A stretch of 64,000 nt of DNA from Chaetoderma sp. LZ-2023a (GCA_034401795.1 CM067367.1:85516079-85580078); one strand, 5' to 3'; counted from the stretch's first letter, positions 24,926-37,509 are shown. Made by a program: numbers and translations. The notes: a model not told the origin generated them from the sequence alone.

Positions 24926-26340
24926 GCTTCTGGCCATTTCCAGATCAATCACGATGTTAGCTTCTGGCGGCTCACGGCCAGTCATATGCAGCCTTTAAAA
25001 TTCACCTGCATCGCAAGATAAATTTCGATCAGTTATATTATTTGTGTCACGTGTTCGTCTGGGTGCACCCACATCTATCCGTCATCCTTGATAGAATATC
25101 AGAACTCGTATTGTGATCGTCTTCGTCATCGGGACCCTTTCGTCTTCAAGCCACAAGGAAATGACTGTTTCCATCGGGTATTTATAACAACTATGCTGCA
25201 TTCAGGTGGTATATTGTTGGTTTATTATATTTCAATTCAATATTGATTGTTGCTATAAGTATTATCACGTCAATCAGTTTTATATCTCAAATTTAGATTC
25301 TGAACCAAGAACAATAAATCCTAAATTCCAATTGACAAACACCATACATGCAGCTATACAGCGAGGAAGATTATCCAATGAGTCTACATTGACCAGATCG
25401 AATATGGATCACATTCAAATTGGATAGGGAGATTTACATGGATCTCATCTTCCACTATTTAGGAGCATGTATGATTCTAAAGTAAACTGAATCGTCTGTG
25501 TTATTCTTTGATCGATAAAAGTGACATCGGATAAAAAATCGATTTGATGTGATTAACATCAAAACTCAAAAAATGAACAGGTATTGGATCAGCCAAGATC
25601 AGTCCGATAATGATTGATAATGGCTGTTTCGATCTAGATGTGACTTCGTCGGCATAGGGTTCCTATTTAGTTCAAATTAGTTTATAAATAGTTAATAAAA
25701 GATAACGTCGATAGAGGGATTCAGCAATTGCAGATTATGAAATACTGGCTCAATAAAACCATTTATCTCCATATAATAAATCATTTATAACAATTATTTT
25801 ATCACGCAGTACTGATTTAAATTACATAACAAATCACAGACAGAAAAAGCAAGAATCAATGAATATTAAATTATCAAATCTGTCTTTGTTTACTTTCCTC
25901 TTAATTATACCCATCTTTTGAATCAATAGGTTAAAGTTCAAATGATAATGCATATCACTTCTCCATACATCGAGCCAATATAAGGAAGTGTTGGAATTTA
26001 CATAAAATCGGTCCTATAGGCTTTCCTTCATGTAAAAGCGTTAACCATTCATGATGGAAATATTTAGCTACCCCTAGACATCTATTTTATCATTTCCATT
26101 TTGGGTTAAGTGTTTTGGCAATACAATATCGGGTCATCATTAAGCGTTTTGGCAATACAATATCGGGCCATCATTTGATTAATGATGTCCTAATCATTAC
26201 TACAGTTTGTTTTTTGATAACATATATCGACAGTTCGTGTCGTATAGTAATCTGATCCACGCCAACGAAATTAGGAAGAAACCGAGGTGGCTGGATCAGC
26301 ATTGGTTAACTGTAGTGGGTAGACTTTCTTATCATTTCCA
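24926..26340. other. No gene recognised; 34-bp duplication at 26107-26175
   Basis: GTTTTGGCAATACAATATCG is repeated once with a 34-bp offset. The rest is AT-rich and shows nothing I can identify. Confidence 0.5.
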
Positions 26341-26900
26341 AAGACATTAATGGCCAAACCATTCTACCGCTCGGCAACCCTCAGCTGAGTTATGGGAATC
26401 AGCGAATCCTGAGTCACAATGTCCTAAATACTTTGCCGGCCTGTCTTCGCTTACTCGAAGAGGGGAGATCGATGTAGCAGCCACCAATAAGTGGTTGATA
26501 TCTGGCGATGTTGAGGTACAGTGCATCAACCTGCTCTACTGCCCAGGCAGACCACCCGTGCGCACACCCCCACCACGCCCTGCGAGTGCAGTTCTCAACG
26601 CCATGCAGCACATTTGCTGTATCTTCCCCTCACAGCCTCGCTAATATCAGTTGCCTTCAGGATGGCATGCTGCTTGGAGCAGAATAGGGGATCTGTAGTG
26701 ACCTTTTCCCCATCATTCCTCTCCTTATGCAAAGTCACTCTGAGGGCGAGACAGAACTTCACCCCTTCAGGGGTCGAGGTGTCGAGGACCTCCTACACAA
26801 ACTTCATCGCGTTCTTATCCTGGTTCTTATCTAGGAACGCTGCTAGATCTTTTTCCTCCTATGCCCGGGAAGTACTCATCCCCGCAGATTGTTCTGGATG
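26341..26900 (-). pseudogene. DNA polymerase B upstream region, Polinton/Maverick-like
   Basis: The minus strand reads, from about 26790 leftward, GVKFCLALRVTLHKERNDGE, then FCSKQHAILKATDISEAV and, after a frame change, VDALYLNIARYQPLIGGCYI followed by DLP. The YxPLxGxxYIxLP motif preceded by an ILxxTDIxEAV segment is the conserved block found N-terminal to protein-primed DNA polymerase B in self-synthesising Polinton/Maverick-type elements. The downstream polymerase domain (DxxSLYP, YxDTDS) is not visible. Stops and shifts show decay. Alternative: a related polB-bearing plasmid-like element. Confidence 0.6.
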
Positions 26901-27499
26901 GCATACTGTGTTTCTACAAAGACCTGGAGTATGTCTTCCTAGAAACACTCTTCAGGAGAGCGATCAAACTTCTCAGGCTTGTGTGGAGCCAGTGCTAGTT
27001 TCTTGGGGATGGCTGATTACCTCGTTCCACCAGCAGTGGGTGGCGTTCACTTCCTACATAAAGGCCACTTCCCACGCAAAGTTCGCTTCCTACATGAAAT
27101 TCGCTACCTACATGCAGCCAAAACAGGCTTTCTGAGTTGCGCATGTGTGGGTGGCGATGTTCCGACACTTGCGGTGGTTAGAATGAGGGGATGAGTTTGG
27201 TTCTCATGAATGAGAGCTACAAGGCTCCCTGCATAGGTGATAGGGCTAATAAGTCACTCCTGTAGCAATCTCGTCAAGTTTTGTACGACCATATATGTCC
27301 ATGGTAAGGTCTTATAAAACTATGGGCGTAGCTTTAATTGGAATGTCCAATGCTCTGCCAGGTGTTATGCAGAACTATCATGGCCATTATTATCTATTAT
27401 AAACACGATATCCTCTGCGCTGGCGACTAAACACAAGACATGACTACGTGTTTCTATGATGTTGGGGCAGATCCTGCACACCTCTCACGATGAGTGCCA

Positions 27500-27860
27500 G
27501 TTTGAGGGCTTTGTAGTGTGATCACTAATGACAGGTGGCCACTAAATGCAGGTGGATACTAACGACAGGGAATACCTGCCATAGGTTTCATTAGCTGCAG
27601 CCATCAAGGTAGGTGGTCAGTAACGCATATCGTCGCCAAGGAAGGTAAAGCGCATAACCACTGAGGAGATACAGGTGATCACAAAAGGCAGGTGGTCACT
27701 AAAAATAGGTGATGCTTATAACCGCTGATGATATGAAAGTGGTCACTAAAAACAGGTGAGGCTTATAACCGTTGAGGCTATAGAGGTGGTCACTAAAGCA
27801 GGCGAGGCTTATAACCGCTGAGGATATACAGGTGGTCACTAAAGATAGGTGGCTCTATAG
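27500..27860. repeat. 47-bp minisatellite
   Basis: GTGGTCACTAAA...GGCTTATAACCG units start at 27692, 27739, 27786 and 27832 (46-47 bp). Looser copies lead in from about 27520 (AGGTGGCCACTAAATGCAGG). 26900-27500 holds nothing I recognise. Confidence 0.85.
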
Positions 27861-28840
27861 TTGGGTGGTTGTGGATTGAGTGGATATGGGGGCGTTTATA
27901 TCTGTCTGTGGTTGTGTGTTATGTGTGGGTAGTGATATATACAGCCTGAAAGATGGGCAGACATGTGGACAGACAGCCAAATTAGCAACATAACATAAAT
28001 TTGAAGGTGCTCTATATTCTTGCACAGAAACAATAGGCCTACTTGTATAGGCCTACTATAAGGATAATACCCATTCCGATCAATATGTTATGAAAACACG
28101 TCTGTCGTCTTCAGATCGCATGTGAAAATAACGCACACAGATGTGTCGTGATATCAGATCAACTAGGTGTGTGTGACGGCGTACACACAACTTACTCACG
28201 GATTTCGAGACAATGGTGCTTCTTTAAAGCATGGGAACCAACTCGATTATACACATATTGTGATAGCTCGGACACGCATGGGCGAGTTTTGCAATTTTTC
28301 TAGAATACACATACTGGCCAAATACAAGTAGTTGTGTTAGTCTCTGATTATGACTACGCGTCAGTGCCATGCTCGCCTAGGACAGCGAGCTCACCTGCTG
28401 GTTGGAACCATATCTCGAGTCTCATAGAAATATTCTTGTTTGGGATCACTATATCAACCAACATCCCACTATTCACGTTTCCCACTGGTAAAACGCTATC
28501 AAATGGAGTGTTACATCTAGGTAAATTGTGGGTGGAACAGGGAATAGGTGAATTGCTCGACTCAAATTGTGATTATTTTAATGATAATTGGGTATGTTTC
28601 ACCAATATATTGTAACAGACAATACCACATTATGGTATGAAACGTAGTCTGCTAATTGAACAAATTACATTTTCGTCTATGCTGAACTAACTTAAAATAC
28701 TAAAGTGACTCGTTATAGGAGTCATAACCTTCATCATCGTCTTCCCCAAACTGTTGAGCTACCTCCACCTGCAGTGCGGCTACCGTTTACTCATCGTACT
28801 CATCAATGAGATCTTCCTCAGTGAGTTGTCTATAAAATGC
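27861..28840. other. No gene recognised
   Basis: A 93-residue open frame at 28334-28615 has no recognisable motif and no splice context, so I do not support it as a gene. Confidence 0.4.
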
Positions 28841-28849
28841 TAACTCATC

Positions 28850-29330
28850 AGCCACACCCATCAGTGGAATATTATGTAAGTAGTCGAATGCATTTCCATA
28901 AACTCCTTATAATAGTTTAACTCGTCCTTAACTGTATTTTGGGCCTCAGGCTGCTCCCGGATGTGAAGCCACTCATCATCCGAGATTTCAAACTAGTTGT
29001 CCTCCTCACCCCCATCCTCCATTACTCAGTCACACGCGTCATTAATATCGAAGTTATCATCCATGACTTCTCGCGGTTTGGTCTTTAGAATTGCGTTTCT
29101 CTAATGGGAGGGGTTGATAGTCAGCAGTTTATAAATGTATGATTTAATACCACAGCAAACCCCAGACCCTAGATTATTTTTTGTCTTCCTTAATTTTTTC
29201 TTCTTCCCCTCATCGAGATATTCTCGTTGTAACTCGATAACATCATCTGCATCAAAAGATCATTAGCAGATGATATAAATACTGCCAAAGATGTCCTTGC
29301 CTCGATTCTTATCTCTAAATTGCCCAGATT
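28850..29330 (-). pseudogene. Unrecognised acidic protein remnant
   Basis: One minus-strand frame runs about 150 codons with a few stops: DADDVIELQREYLDEGKKKK, then GVCCGIKSYIYKLLTI, NAILKTKPREVMDDNFDIND and ISDDEWLHIREQPEAQ. Continuous coding character with scattered stops suggests an old gene. The charged N-terminal segment resembles a nuclear localisation or coiled segment, but no family is recognised. It lies near the polymerase B fragment on the same strand, so it may be another Polinton-type gene. Confidence 0.4.
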
Positions 29331-30069
29331 AAGTCGATGGGTGTGAGCTGCAGTATGTATGAGCGTATGCTAGTGTCTCATTAACGCTTGGGCAAGTCTG
29401 GGATGCAGCCTGGGAGGGTGGAACTGGGGTCAGTCGTGTAGCCGATCAGAGTGGTCTGGAGGCGTGGCCAATAGGCGTGGTCCAGAATTGTGTGATCTAT
29501 AGGTGTGGTCTATAGGGTGTAGACTATTGGTGTGGTTTGATGGGTGTGGTCTCATTCCAGTATATAACGTGCGTGTTGGACGTGTGGTCCCACACGATCC
29601 TTTATATACTACTGTCACATCCTGCATCTTTGCTGATGCTACAATGATGCCTGCCCTACAGGCGAAAGAGGCCCACAGGCAGTACTATGGACGAAGCGAT
29701 GGCTGAGCACATGCTAACAATCATCCAGGATCATGTCAGTACCATACAGCCGTAGAGCAGCCTATTCTGCGTAGTTGGTGCTGATCATAGCCCCATCGGC
29801 ACACAGGAAAAACATCCTGTTGTGCGCCCGCTGGCAGAATATCTCAGTGAATGCTACATAGTTCTGGTGTCGATCTCCGGTTCTGAGGTGTTTGACAACA
29901 ATAACCAATGGTACAAAGGCCCAGTCCCCAAACACATTACCTCGAGGAGCTGATTGAGAAGCTGCTAGCCGTACACCCATGATAAATCACTAAACATCCA
30001 CGACATTGCGAGACCTCTACATTTCACCTCCACGTGTGGGTGTACCTTGCTCCGGACCATATAGAGCAT
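29331..30069. other. No confident gene; repetitive GGTGTGGTC segment
   Basis: 29425-29560 contains repeated short GGCGTGGTC/GGTGTGGTC words. Open frames on both strands at 29760-29980 could not be decided between. Confidence 0.35.
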
Positions 30070-30425
30070 CCTGACCCTCGAGGAGACCAAGCTAAACTTT
30101 ACCGTAGGCATACAGATGGCATCTGAATTGTACCGATTCATATTCAATGGCAAAGAGATGGGGGCACTGTTACACTTCAAGTCTCTTTGGAGAAGGCGCA
30201 CCCCTACAGCTACAAGATGAAGCAAGCCAGCAAACTCACATGCAAGTTGGGGCGACATGTCGGATTGAGAACCTCGTCAGAAGATTGAGGGGCTTCGTCC
30301 GAAGCTTAAGGAACTTCGTCAGAAACGTGAGGAATTTCACCAGAAACTTGAGGATCTTCATCAGGAACTTGCGGATCAGAAAGTTGTCCCTGAAACTCTA
30401 CATACTGCGGATCAGATTCCATAAC
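30070..30425 (+). pseudogene. Coiled-coil protein remnant with 21-nt heptad repeats
   Basis: The plus strand reads LEETKLNFTVGIQMASELYR and FIFNGKEMGALLHFK. After a frame change it reads KIEGLRPKLKELRQKREEF, then HQKLEDLHQELADQKV, and stops near 30420. The latter is a clear heptad pattern with Leu at a/d positions. At DNA level GAACTTCGTCAGAAACG-type units repeat every 21 nt four times. I chose this frame over the longer alternative (RLRGFVRSLRNF...) because of the heptads and charge pattern. A coiled-coil structural protein of a virus-like element is possible; no family was recognised. Confidence 0.45.
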
Positions 30426-30479
30426 CCTCCTCTTCGCGAACATTTTACGGAAGACCCACTTCATCTATGCTGTTTATTG

Positions 30480-31220
30480 ATGTAATCCTGGAAGCCATCT
30501 AAGAACAGTATCTGTCTAAAGCATTTTCTTGTTTGATACTGCATATTTAGTATCTAAATAATGGCAAAGATATATTTGGCATTTTTCTAGGTCTATTACC
30601 ATATTTAGTCATGTTTGAAAATGTGCACATGCCCAAATATGCTAAAAATCTCAAATATCTCCAAAGTGTGGAACTAGTTTCCCCTATTCAATTGCTAGGT
30701 GCTTCTTCGGATTCTGTGGTTAGAATTCATGAATTATAAGTCAAACCTGGTCACACAAAATTGCATTACTCTAATTCTCTCACACTAAGTACTGTTATGT
30801 AACCAGAGATCGCTTATGTAAGGTCCTACAATCACAAATTGGCCAAAAAGAAAATGTTTTGGAAAGATTCACACAGGAATAATGCGCTTGATAATAGAGA
30901 CAGGTATTCAAGTCTGAAGCTTTCAAAAATAGTATATTTTTACTTTCGTTTCTACTGTTGTTGCTCAGTCTTGCTCATGAAGTGTTGCAATAACCCTTTA
31001 TGTGTGCGTGCATGCGTGCGTGCGTGCGTATGTGGCTGTGTGCGTGCGTGCATGCATGCGTGTGTCAGGGCATGATCACTCAGGTTCTGCTTCAGGGATA
31101 TCGACCAACCTTGCATGACATGGTGTTCTTGTGATCCCAAAGGAATGTAGTTATTTTGGGGATGGGTTAAAATGGCAATGGCAATGTCATGTAAATGGCT
31201 GACGATCGAGACTCGGAATA
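30480..31220. other. No gene; short (TGCG)n tract
   Basis: TGCG repeats occupy about 30999-31064. The rest is AT-rich and unrecognised. Confidence 0.6.
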
Positions 31221-31221
31221 A

Positions 31222-34200
31222 TTGGTCTTTATAATAACATTTTTAAGGTTTTACATATTTAAGTTAATCAATAAAGCTGAATCCATGCCTAAAGGAGCGT
31301 GGTTGGAAACACATTTCTCGTTATGGGTTGTTTGCCAAAAATCAGACACACAAACTTGCTCGCAAAATCCTAAAACAGAATCTTTGAAAAGACTTGACTT
31401 GACTTTCTCAGCGATTATAAATGTCTCAGAGATGCCAAAGTTAAACCTGTGCAATCAACGATTAATTTCATTAACTATCGACACGCTGTTAGAATACAAT
31501 GCATTTTATCATAAGGAGTATTACAGTGGGATAGTGAACGAGGAGAACTTTAAACACTCCACCGAAAGATACAAAAAGGCAACCAGCCAACATAATGCGT
31601 CGTGCAGTAACACATGATGTTGGATATAACCAATGGTGCTGTATACATACCAAACGAAGTGTCGAAAAAGCAGCGGCAGATCTGGATACTAGGGAAATAG
31701 CCCAATGAATTCATTAATCCAAAAGAGTCAAAACAAATCAGAAAACGTCTGCTCGACAAAAACCAAGGATGACATTGTTGACTCGTCACTGGATCATATA
31801 TGATGACAGCGATCTCCTTTTCTGAGCAGCCAGTCCGGAGCGATATAGATAAAAGCTACCCCTGGCAGTTCAGTGGCTCCCTCCATGACTACCAATCACC
31901 TAATATACTGAAAGCTCTGATCACGTGGATTAATGTTGGACCAAGCATCGGATTGGATACAGAGAAAAGACGTTCTCACATTGACCAGGCTGTTGAAAAT
32001 ATTATATACATTATAGTGCACAGTACAAAAACCAATCGCCAATTAAACTATGCACCGAGACCAAGAGCATGAACAGCTTCTATCAAACCAAAGAAACGCA
32101 ATCTGTTGTTGGATTTGGGCTGTTAGTTCATAAGAAAACCTGAAGCAAGGACATTGTGAACACGTTAGCTACATTGAATTTGTGTATTGATCATGAGAAG
32201 GTGCTTACGATAGAAACAGACATACCACATTATGTTATCGAGATGATGTGAATATAATGGTGTGTATATACCACAGCAAGATGTTCCCGTGTACTTCGAC
32301 ATTGGCAATTGCGACCTTAAGAATGACAGTCCCAATGGAAAAGAAGAATGTCATGGCATGGCGCAAATTGTATACAAAACAATGATTTTAACACCACCCG
32401 AGTATAAAACCCGACCAGACCAAGTTACTCAAACATTACCAATTCCCACCAGCAATGACGTGTGTAAACCCCGACCCTCCAAATCCTAATTATCTGGCAT
32501 TTGTATCAGATACAGCTGATGTGGATATTTACCAGACGTGGGTTACCATCTGGTTTCTTACAAAAACAGTAAATCCAAATTCAGAAAATACAACTCCAAC
32601 ATGGACAGTCCATAGCTCCATGATCACTGACGCACTGCCATTCTATCCTGGTCCACCAACAGATTGGGGTAGCATTTATGAGGCACTGCGTATTTACCAG
32701 AACATCACTACTACTACTACTAAATCAAACCACGGTAAAACTATAAATACCTTAGAATGCAAGGCATATTCCAAAGCAATGCAACTTTGTGCAAAAGAAA
32801 ACGTCAACTACAAAGTTGTATTCCAGCCGGGCGAACTTTATATTGTATTCGCTTTCCTCAAAGCAATTAGAAAGTATGTTGAGTGTAGTGGACTAGACCA
32901 CATTTGTATCGATGATGTAATTTATGGGCCAGCTTCCCTAGACCGGATTCTAATGGGAAAGCATATGAAAGATGCTATGGATGCATGCATGACCATCTGC
33001 CTTGCCTTGCATAAACTAGTCATCATACACTTTTTAGTAAATAAATCCTGATGTTGATGAAAAACTAAGGGCGTGTGTATCAGTGTATCTACTGAATTTT
33101 GAAAATCAGAATTCAGCTGATCCTACACTTCAGCGTACCAAGTAACTGATTAATAATCTCTGTGAAGCTAAAAGCTTCACGAATGTGCAAAACTATGATA
33201 GTTCCTTGACACAACAAACACAGTTTTTCCAGAAACTGCATGGCTATGTACACGGCAAGCCAATTGGAACTTGCACATTTCCGCACTAGATCTGCTGATG
33301 CCATGCTTTTTCGTGCATGACCTTCACAACTCTGCCAGAGTCTTTAGCACACAGTTGAAATAGGGTTGCGCGATTTTTGATTTGAAACATCGCGATCGAT
33401 TTTATATAAAAAAATCGCGATTTTCGATTAAATCGTAGGTCCAAATTCCCAAAAGTATAAACCAGGTTAACAAAACGTTTTTTGTGACCACGAAACGTGG
33501 GACTTTGATGGCAATTTCTAGTAAAAGTTGAAATGATAAAAAAAATTGCACAAAATTAGAACACACTCTCATGTGACAAATTCTTAACATCCTACCGTCT
33601 ATACTTAATGTATACCTTATATCCATCATAGCAGGAGTGCAATTATTAATTGGGACCGCCTAAATCTTGTGTATAGTTTAATAAAAATCGTTTATTTCAT
33701 CAAAATTTGACATAAAATGTCGAGTAAATATATATATATCCCGCTAAGTTATAGCCTCCGTTTGTAGGACGAGTTCAGCTCATTACCAGAGTAGCGCGAA
33801 GATGTTAATATTAGTACATGGGGAGATACTGCGCAAACCATATACATAGGAGAGTAGCTTTGAGTAGCTACGATAGCAACGGCATAAACTCGTCCTATAG
33901 TGCAGTTTATAGTTGCTTTAAGAATGTACAATTTACATTTAAGTGTAATCAACAGAATGCACAGTTCAAAATACAGCAATCTGGAATGATGTTGTGTTAT
34001 TTTCTTTAATTAGGCATAACAACCGAATCAAAAAGGAAAAATTAGTACACCGCCTGAAATCGCTAAAGGAATTAAAAAGAATTATGTTCGGTGATTATTG
34101 CCTAACACTCTGCAACTAAGTACATACTTGGTATTTCACGACAGACTCAGGGTCTACAGCAAAAGAAAGAAGATTATATGGCGATTCGACGGAGTAACTA

Positions 34201-35825
34201 GCTGGTTTTCTCAATGACAAAGGTGTTACCTCACTATTGTTAGCTGGTTTATCATAGAGCTTTGATTAAGACTTAGTGAACACGAATGGATATAACTGTA
34301 TTCTTTTACTGCTGAATGGTGAGTTTTAAAATCTTATTGTCTCCTCAATTTGTTCATGATTTTTCGATTTTTTTCAATTACATCGTAGAAAATCGCGATT
34401 TTTTTTTCAATTACATCGTAGAAAACCGCGATTTTTTTTCAATTACATCATAGAAAATCGAGATTTTTTCCAAAATCGCGATTTTCGATTAAATCGCGGA
34501 ATCGAGCAAGCCTAAGTTGAAAGGGAAAGAGCCAGATACGTGGCGGTATTTATATGGAACTTTTTCACTCAATAAATGGGTTGCAGCATTTAGTGCTATT
34601 GGCCCAGACCATGGTATCGAACAGAAAACCCATGCAATGAAAGTATTTGGTGGGTTAGCAGTCTCTTAGTTAACTGGACATCCGTGTATAGATTTGGTAT
34701 ATTCCCCCTATGTTGAACAGGATATGTGCTGAAATTTTCCTGTCTTACGAATTATACGAGTACATATCATTATCTATTCACTGGTTCGATGAATTCTCGT
34801 ATTATGCCCAAAGTTAGTAAGATGAATGGCATTCGTGGGACCTTTGATGTCAGTTTTGTCAATTCACAATCAATCCATAATTTGATATCAAAAGTCATCT
34901 TGTCCGACAAAGCAGAGGCAAATATGTTGAATCACAGGCTCATTTGAGAAGATCTGTACAACACCTTTATGGATGACCGAATAACTGGTGAAATCGGTAT
35001 TTCGTCTAAAATGAAGAAGATGAATCCTCTCACATTTAACTCTTCTGCAATGACTCTAAAAAACGTTAGAGGGGCATATGGGGCGTATGGTAGAGCACAA
35101 AGAAGACTGTGCACTTATGTAGCACATCCTATTAGTCTCGAAGAAACAGCGTTAAGTCGATAAACTTATAGGACAACATGAATGTTCAGTCACATCACGT
35201 TCTCTATTCAGCTTTGATGGAAAATTCGTACCATATAATGATAAATGCACACTTCTGCATATTATTGGGGATGCAGCTGGCAAGCCAAAGCCAAATACGA
35301 CGCAGTCTTCAAAAAACAATATTGATGATTCCATAGTAGGTACTACACAATTGTAACATACCAATGCTACTAAAGTATGTATGATTGATGGTATGTCATT
35401 AGTAAATCAGATTGAGAAAACAAAATAAATTAAGACATGTGCAGATTTGAGTGGGTCGTCCATCGATAAACCGACTGGAAAAAAGGGAAGGATTTACCGA
35501 GATTCGATTAGCCTTCGATAGATACACGGAAGAGTCTTTTAGAGGAGCAGAAAAGAGAAAAGCGAACATCTAGAAAAGTCATTCGTTACATCATAAATGA
35601 GTCCACGTCCATAGTATTTACATCACACTCAAATAGGTATTGTCACACATCGGGACACAGAAGGATCCAATGGTGTATCTTGCTCAACATACAGTCACTG
35701 CTTTAACAGAAATGGACAAACGCTTTGCTGTCACATCTGACACTGATTGTGTATCTAATAATCCCGAATATCCAGAAATCATTTGCGATCATGATAAATG
35801 AGGAAGCTGATACACGTCAGCTCTT
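31222..35825 (+). pseudogene. Transposon-type protein copy A (FEN/XPG-nuclease family), broken
   Basis: This is a long protein family common in invertebrate genomes, probably the transposase of Academ-type (XPG-nuclease) DNA transposons. In order: a Cys/His-poor N-terminal part with YNAFYHKEYYSGIVNEENF (31490-31550), a block with DTEKRRSHIDQAVENIIYII (about 31950-32015), GVYIPQQDVPVYFDIGNCDL (32255-32315), ECKAYSKAMQLCAKENV and LMGKHMKDAMDACM (32700-33010), LHISALDLLMPCFFVHDLHN (near 33275-33335), then an inserted hAT-type element. It resumes with WRYLYGTFSLNKWVAAFSAI and GPDHGIEQ (34540-34620), HECSVTSRSLFSFDGKF (near 35185-35230), AFDRYTEESFRGAEKRKA (35513-35570) and the acidic nuclease motif NEEADT (near 35800), after which homology ends. 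Many frameshifts; not functional. Confidence 0.75.
33361..34514. mobile_element. Non-autonomous hAT-type element nested in copy A
   Basis: The ends TAGGGTTGCGCGATTTTTGA and (reverse strand) TAGGCTTGCTCGATTCCGCG are terminal inverted repeats with subterminal AATCGCGATTTTCGATTAAATCG blocks. The flanks carry a perfect 8-bp duplication, AGTTGAAA, at 33353-33360 and 34515-34522. The 1154-bp interior has no transposase, so it would have been moved in trans. The right subterminal region repeats CAATTACATCGTAGAAAATCG three to four times. The frame of the nuclease-family pseudogene continues across the insertion, which fixes the order of events. Confidence 0.93.
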
Positions 35826-36465
35826 ATAAGCAAAGAACATCTGCGCAGGCCACATTTCGTCTGACTTTTTGCATATATCAATTTTTTCAGATTTGCTCAT
35901 ATGACATTGGTTATATTTTATCTGATTTTATACTTAAAAGCAAGGAGTTCGCCATAAATCTGGATGAAAGGTTAACAACATGTTTTTATTTTGTACAGTA
36001 TTCTGTCTTGTTTTCCTGTTGCTCAGTTACTCTCAAGAGTGTGTGGTTTAGATGTTAAAATTTAATTCATAAAAATGTGTATGCCTCGTGCAACAAATCT
36101 AAAACGTTATTTTGAAAATCCCCATCAATAACCTCACGCAGACATTGCTGTTGTAAATTTTAAAAATAGTCAAATTTCAGGTGTGTAACCCTGGCGGTGT
36201 CGAGGACCCGCCCCCTCCCTATCCCACCCAGTGTGTTTGACTTCGAGAGCGTTATAAAATGAGGTAAGCCTCGGCTGCATATGCGATTTGTTAATAAATG
36301 CCGAAATCGGTAATAATCTTTGTATATTCGTTGATAACATTAATCATCTCTTTCTTAAGATTAACCTTGCGTATGAAAACGCGTATTACAGATCTTGAAA
36401 CCTTATTAATGGAATTTCGTCTCCATGTGAGAATCATAGGTGAAAAATGGTCTGCGAATTATGGT

Positions 36466-36469
<4 letters not shown>
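35826..36469. other. No gene recognised
   Basis: Short frames of 84-91 residues (35798-36058, 36298-36573) have no motif; the latter runs into the TA tract. Confidence 0.45.

Positions 36470-36512
<43 letters not shown>
36469..36512. repeat. (TA)n microsatellite
   Basis: Pure TA abutting the outer end of the left inverted arm. Confidence 0.95.
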
Positions 36513-36518
<6 letters not shown>

Positions 36519-37262
36519 GATTGTTCGCACACGTTTTCGTATCCCTGCGATTCGCAGTTGCCAAAATGTATAACATAGTCACCATTAGTGTCAGTTGGTT
36601 GCAACTGGGCCAGCTCCTTCAATTGTCTAATCATTTCGGCGATTTCTGCTTCCGTCGAGTAGACATCTTAGTAGCTGCTCAGCTATCAGGAGCTTCTCAC
36701 CGAATGCGAAATTGCCATCGTCGGAATCGCCAATGTCAGTTTTGAAGGCGCATTCTAGGCGGCGATGACTCTTGCAGGATTCGAACCACCTTCTTCTCAT
36801 TCTGCTTTATCCTCTCGGGACCGCTTTTATCCTTCCTTACGAATGATCTCTATCACGATAGGGTGCTGTGTGAAAATAAAACGGAATACTCTTGGGTTAA
36901 TAGTGATATAATAAAATAATAAGAATAATAGTAATAATAATGTAGCGGGTGAAGTTGAAGATGTGTTGGTTAAATTGTGAGCAGAAAGCGTCGCTACGTC
37001 GCAAACATCCAAACAAATTACTTTCAAAATATTTCTCAGAATGTTTCATGAAATGCTGAGGTAGATATTCATCACATGTGGAGAGTATATGACCAGGTAC
37101 AGTGGCCAGACTTAACTAATAGAAAATAATAGTTAAAACTAAAAGTTATTAATTTGATTCAATTCAATTTAATTCAGAACGTTGATATGAAATGTCCGCT
37201 ATCGCTTAAGATTCTTCAATTTGAGCAAAATCTAAGATGAGCCTTTATAACAACGACAACAA
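36513..37262 (-). repeat. Left ~740-bp arm of an inverted repeat pair
   Basis: It matches 46896-47636 in reverse orientation over its whole length. Identity by eye is about 95% in the inner half (37030-37262 is nearly exact) and about 92% in the outer half. Both arms have a TA microsatellite outside and an AAC/GTT trinucleotide tract inside. In both arms the strand pointing outwards contains MKVICL...CDVATLSAH and IVI(E/D)IIRKEG and, further out, an MIR(Q/K)LKE(L/M)AQLQPTD frame ending ESQGYENVCE. These may be relics of a short gene; I do not recognise it. Confidence 0.92.
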
Positions 37263-37468
37263 CGACGACGACAACGACGACGTCAATGACAACAACAGCA
37301 ACAACAACAGCGAGGACAGCGTCCAGATGTCAGTTACCAACGTTGGCGGTTATGGTCCTCTATCACAACTGCACACTGCCAATGAGTGCATTAACTACGA
37401 GCTGCTAAAGGCATCAGCGAGACACACTATTGACATTTACTACAGCGAGCGCAATAATAATAATAATG

Positions 37469-37506
<38 letters not shown>

Positions 37507-37509
37507 TAG
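37237..37509 (+). other. Asn-rich open frame over AAC and AAT repeats
   Basis: The middle of this 90-residue frame, SVQMSVTNVGGYGPLSQLHT, then ANECINYELLKASARHTIDI, is not low complexity, but both ends are microsatellite-encoded Asn. It could be a coding relic next to the left arm. No family recognised. Confidence 0.3.

Noticed and set aside
30147..30485. 112-residue Arg-rich plus-strand frame
   Set aside because: An alternative frame over the same DNA shows a clean heptad coiled coil and a better composition.
36770..36795. tRNA B-box-like GGTTCGAATCC on the minus strand
   Set aside because: No matching box A or cloverleaf, and the second arm copy has lost the motif.
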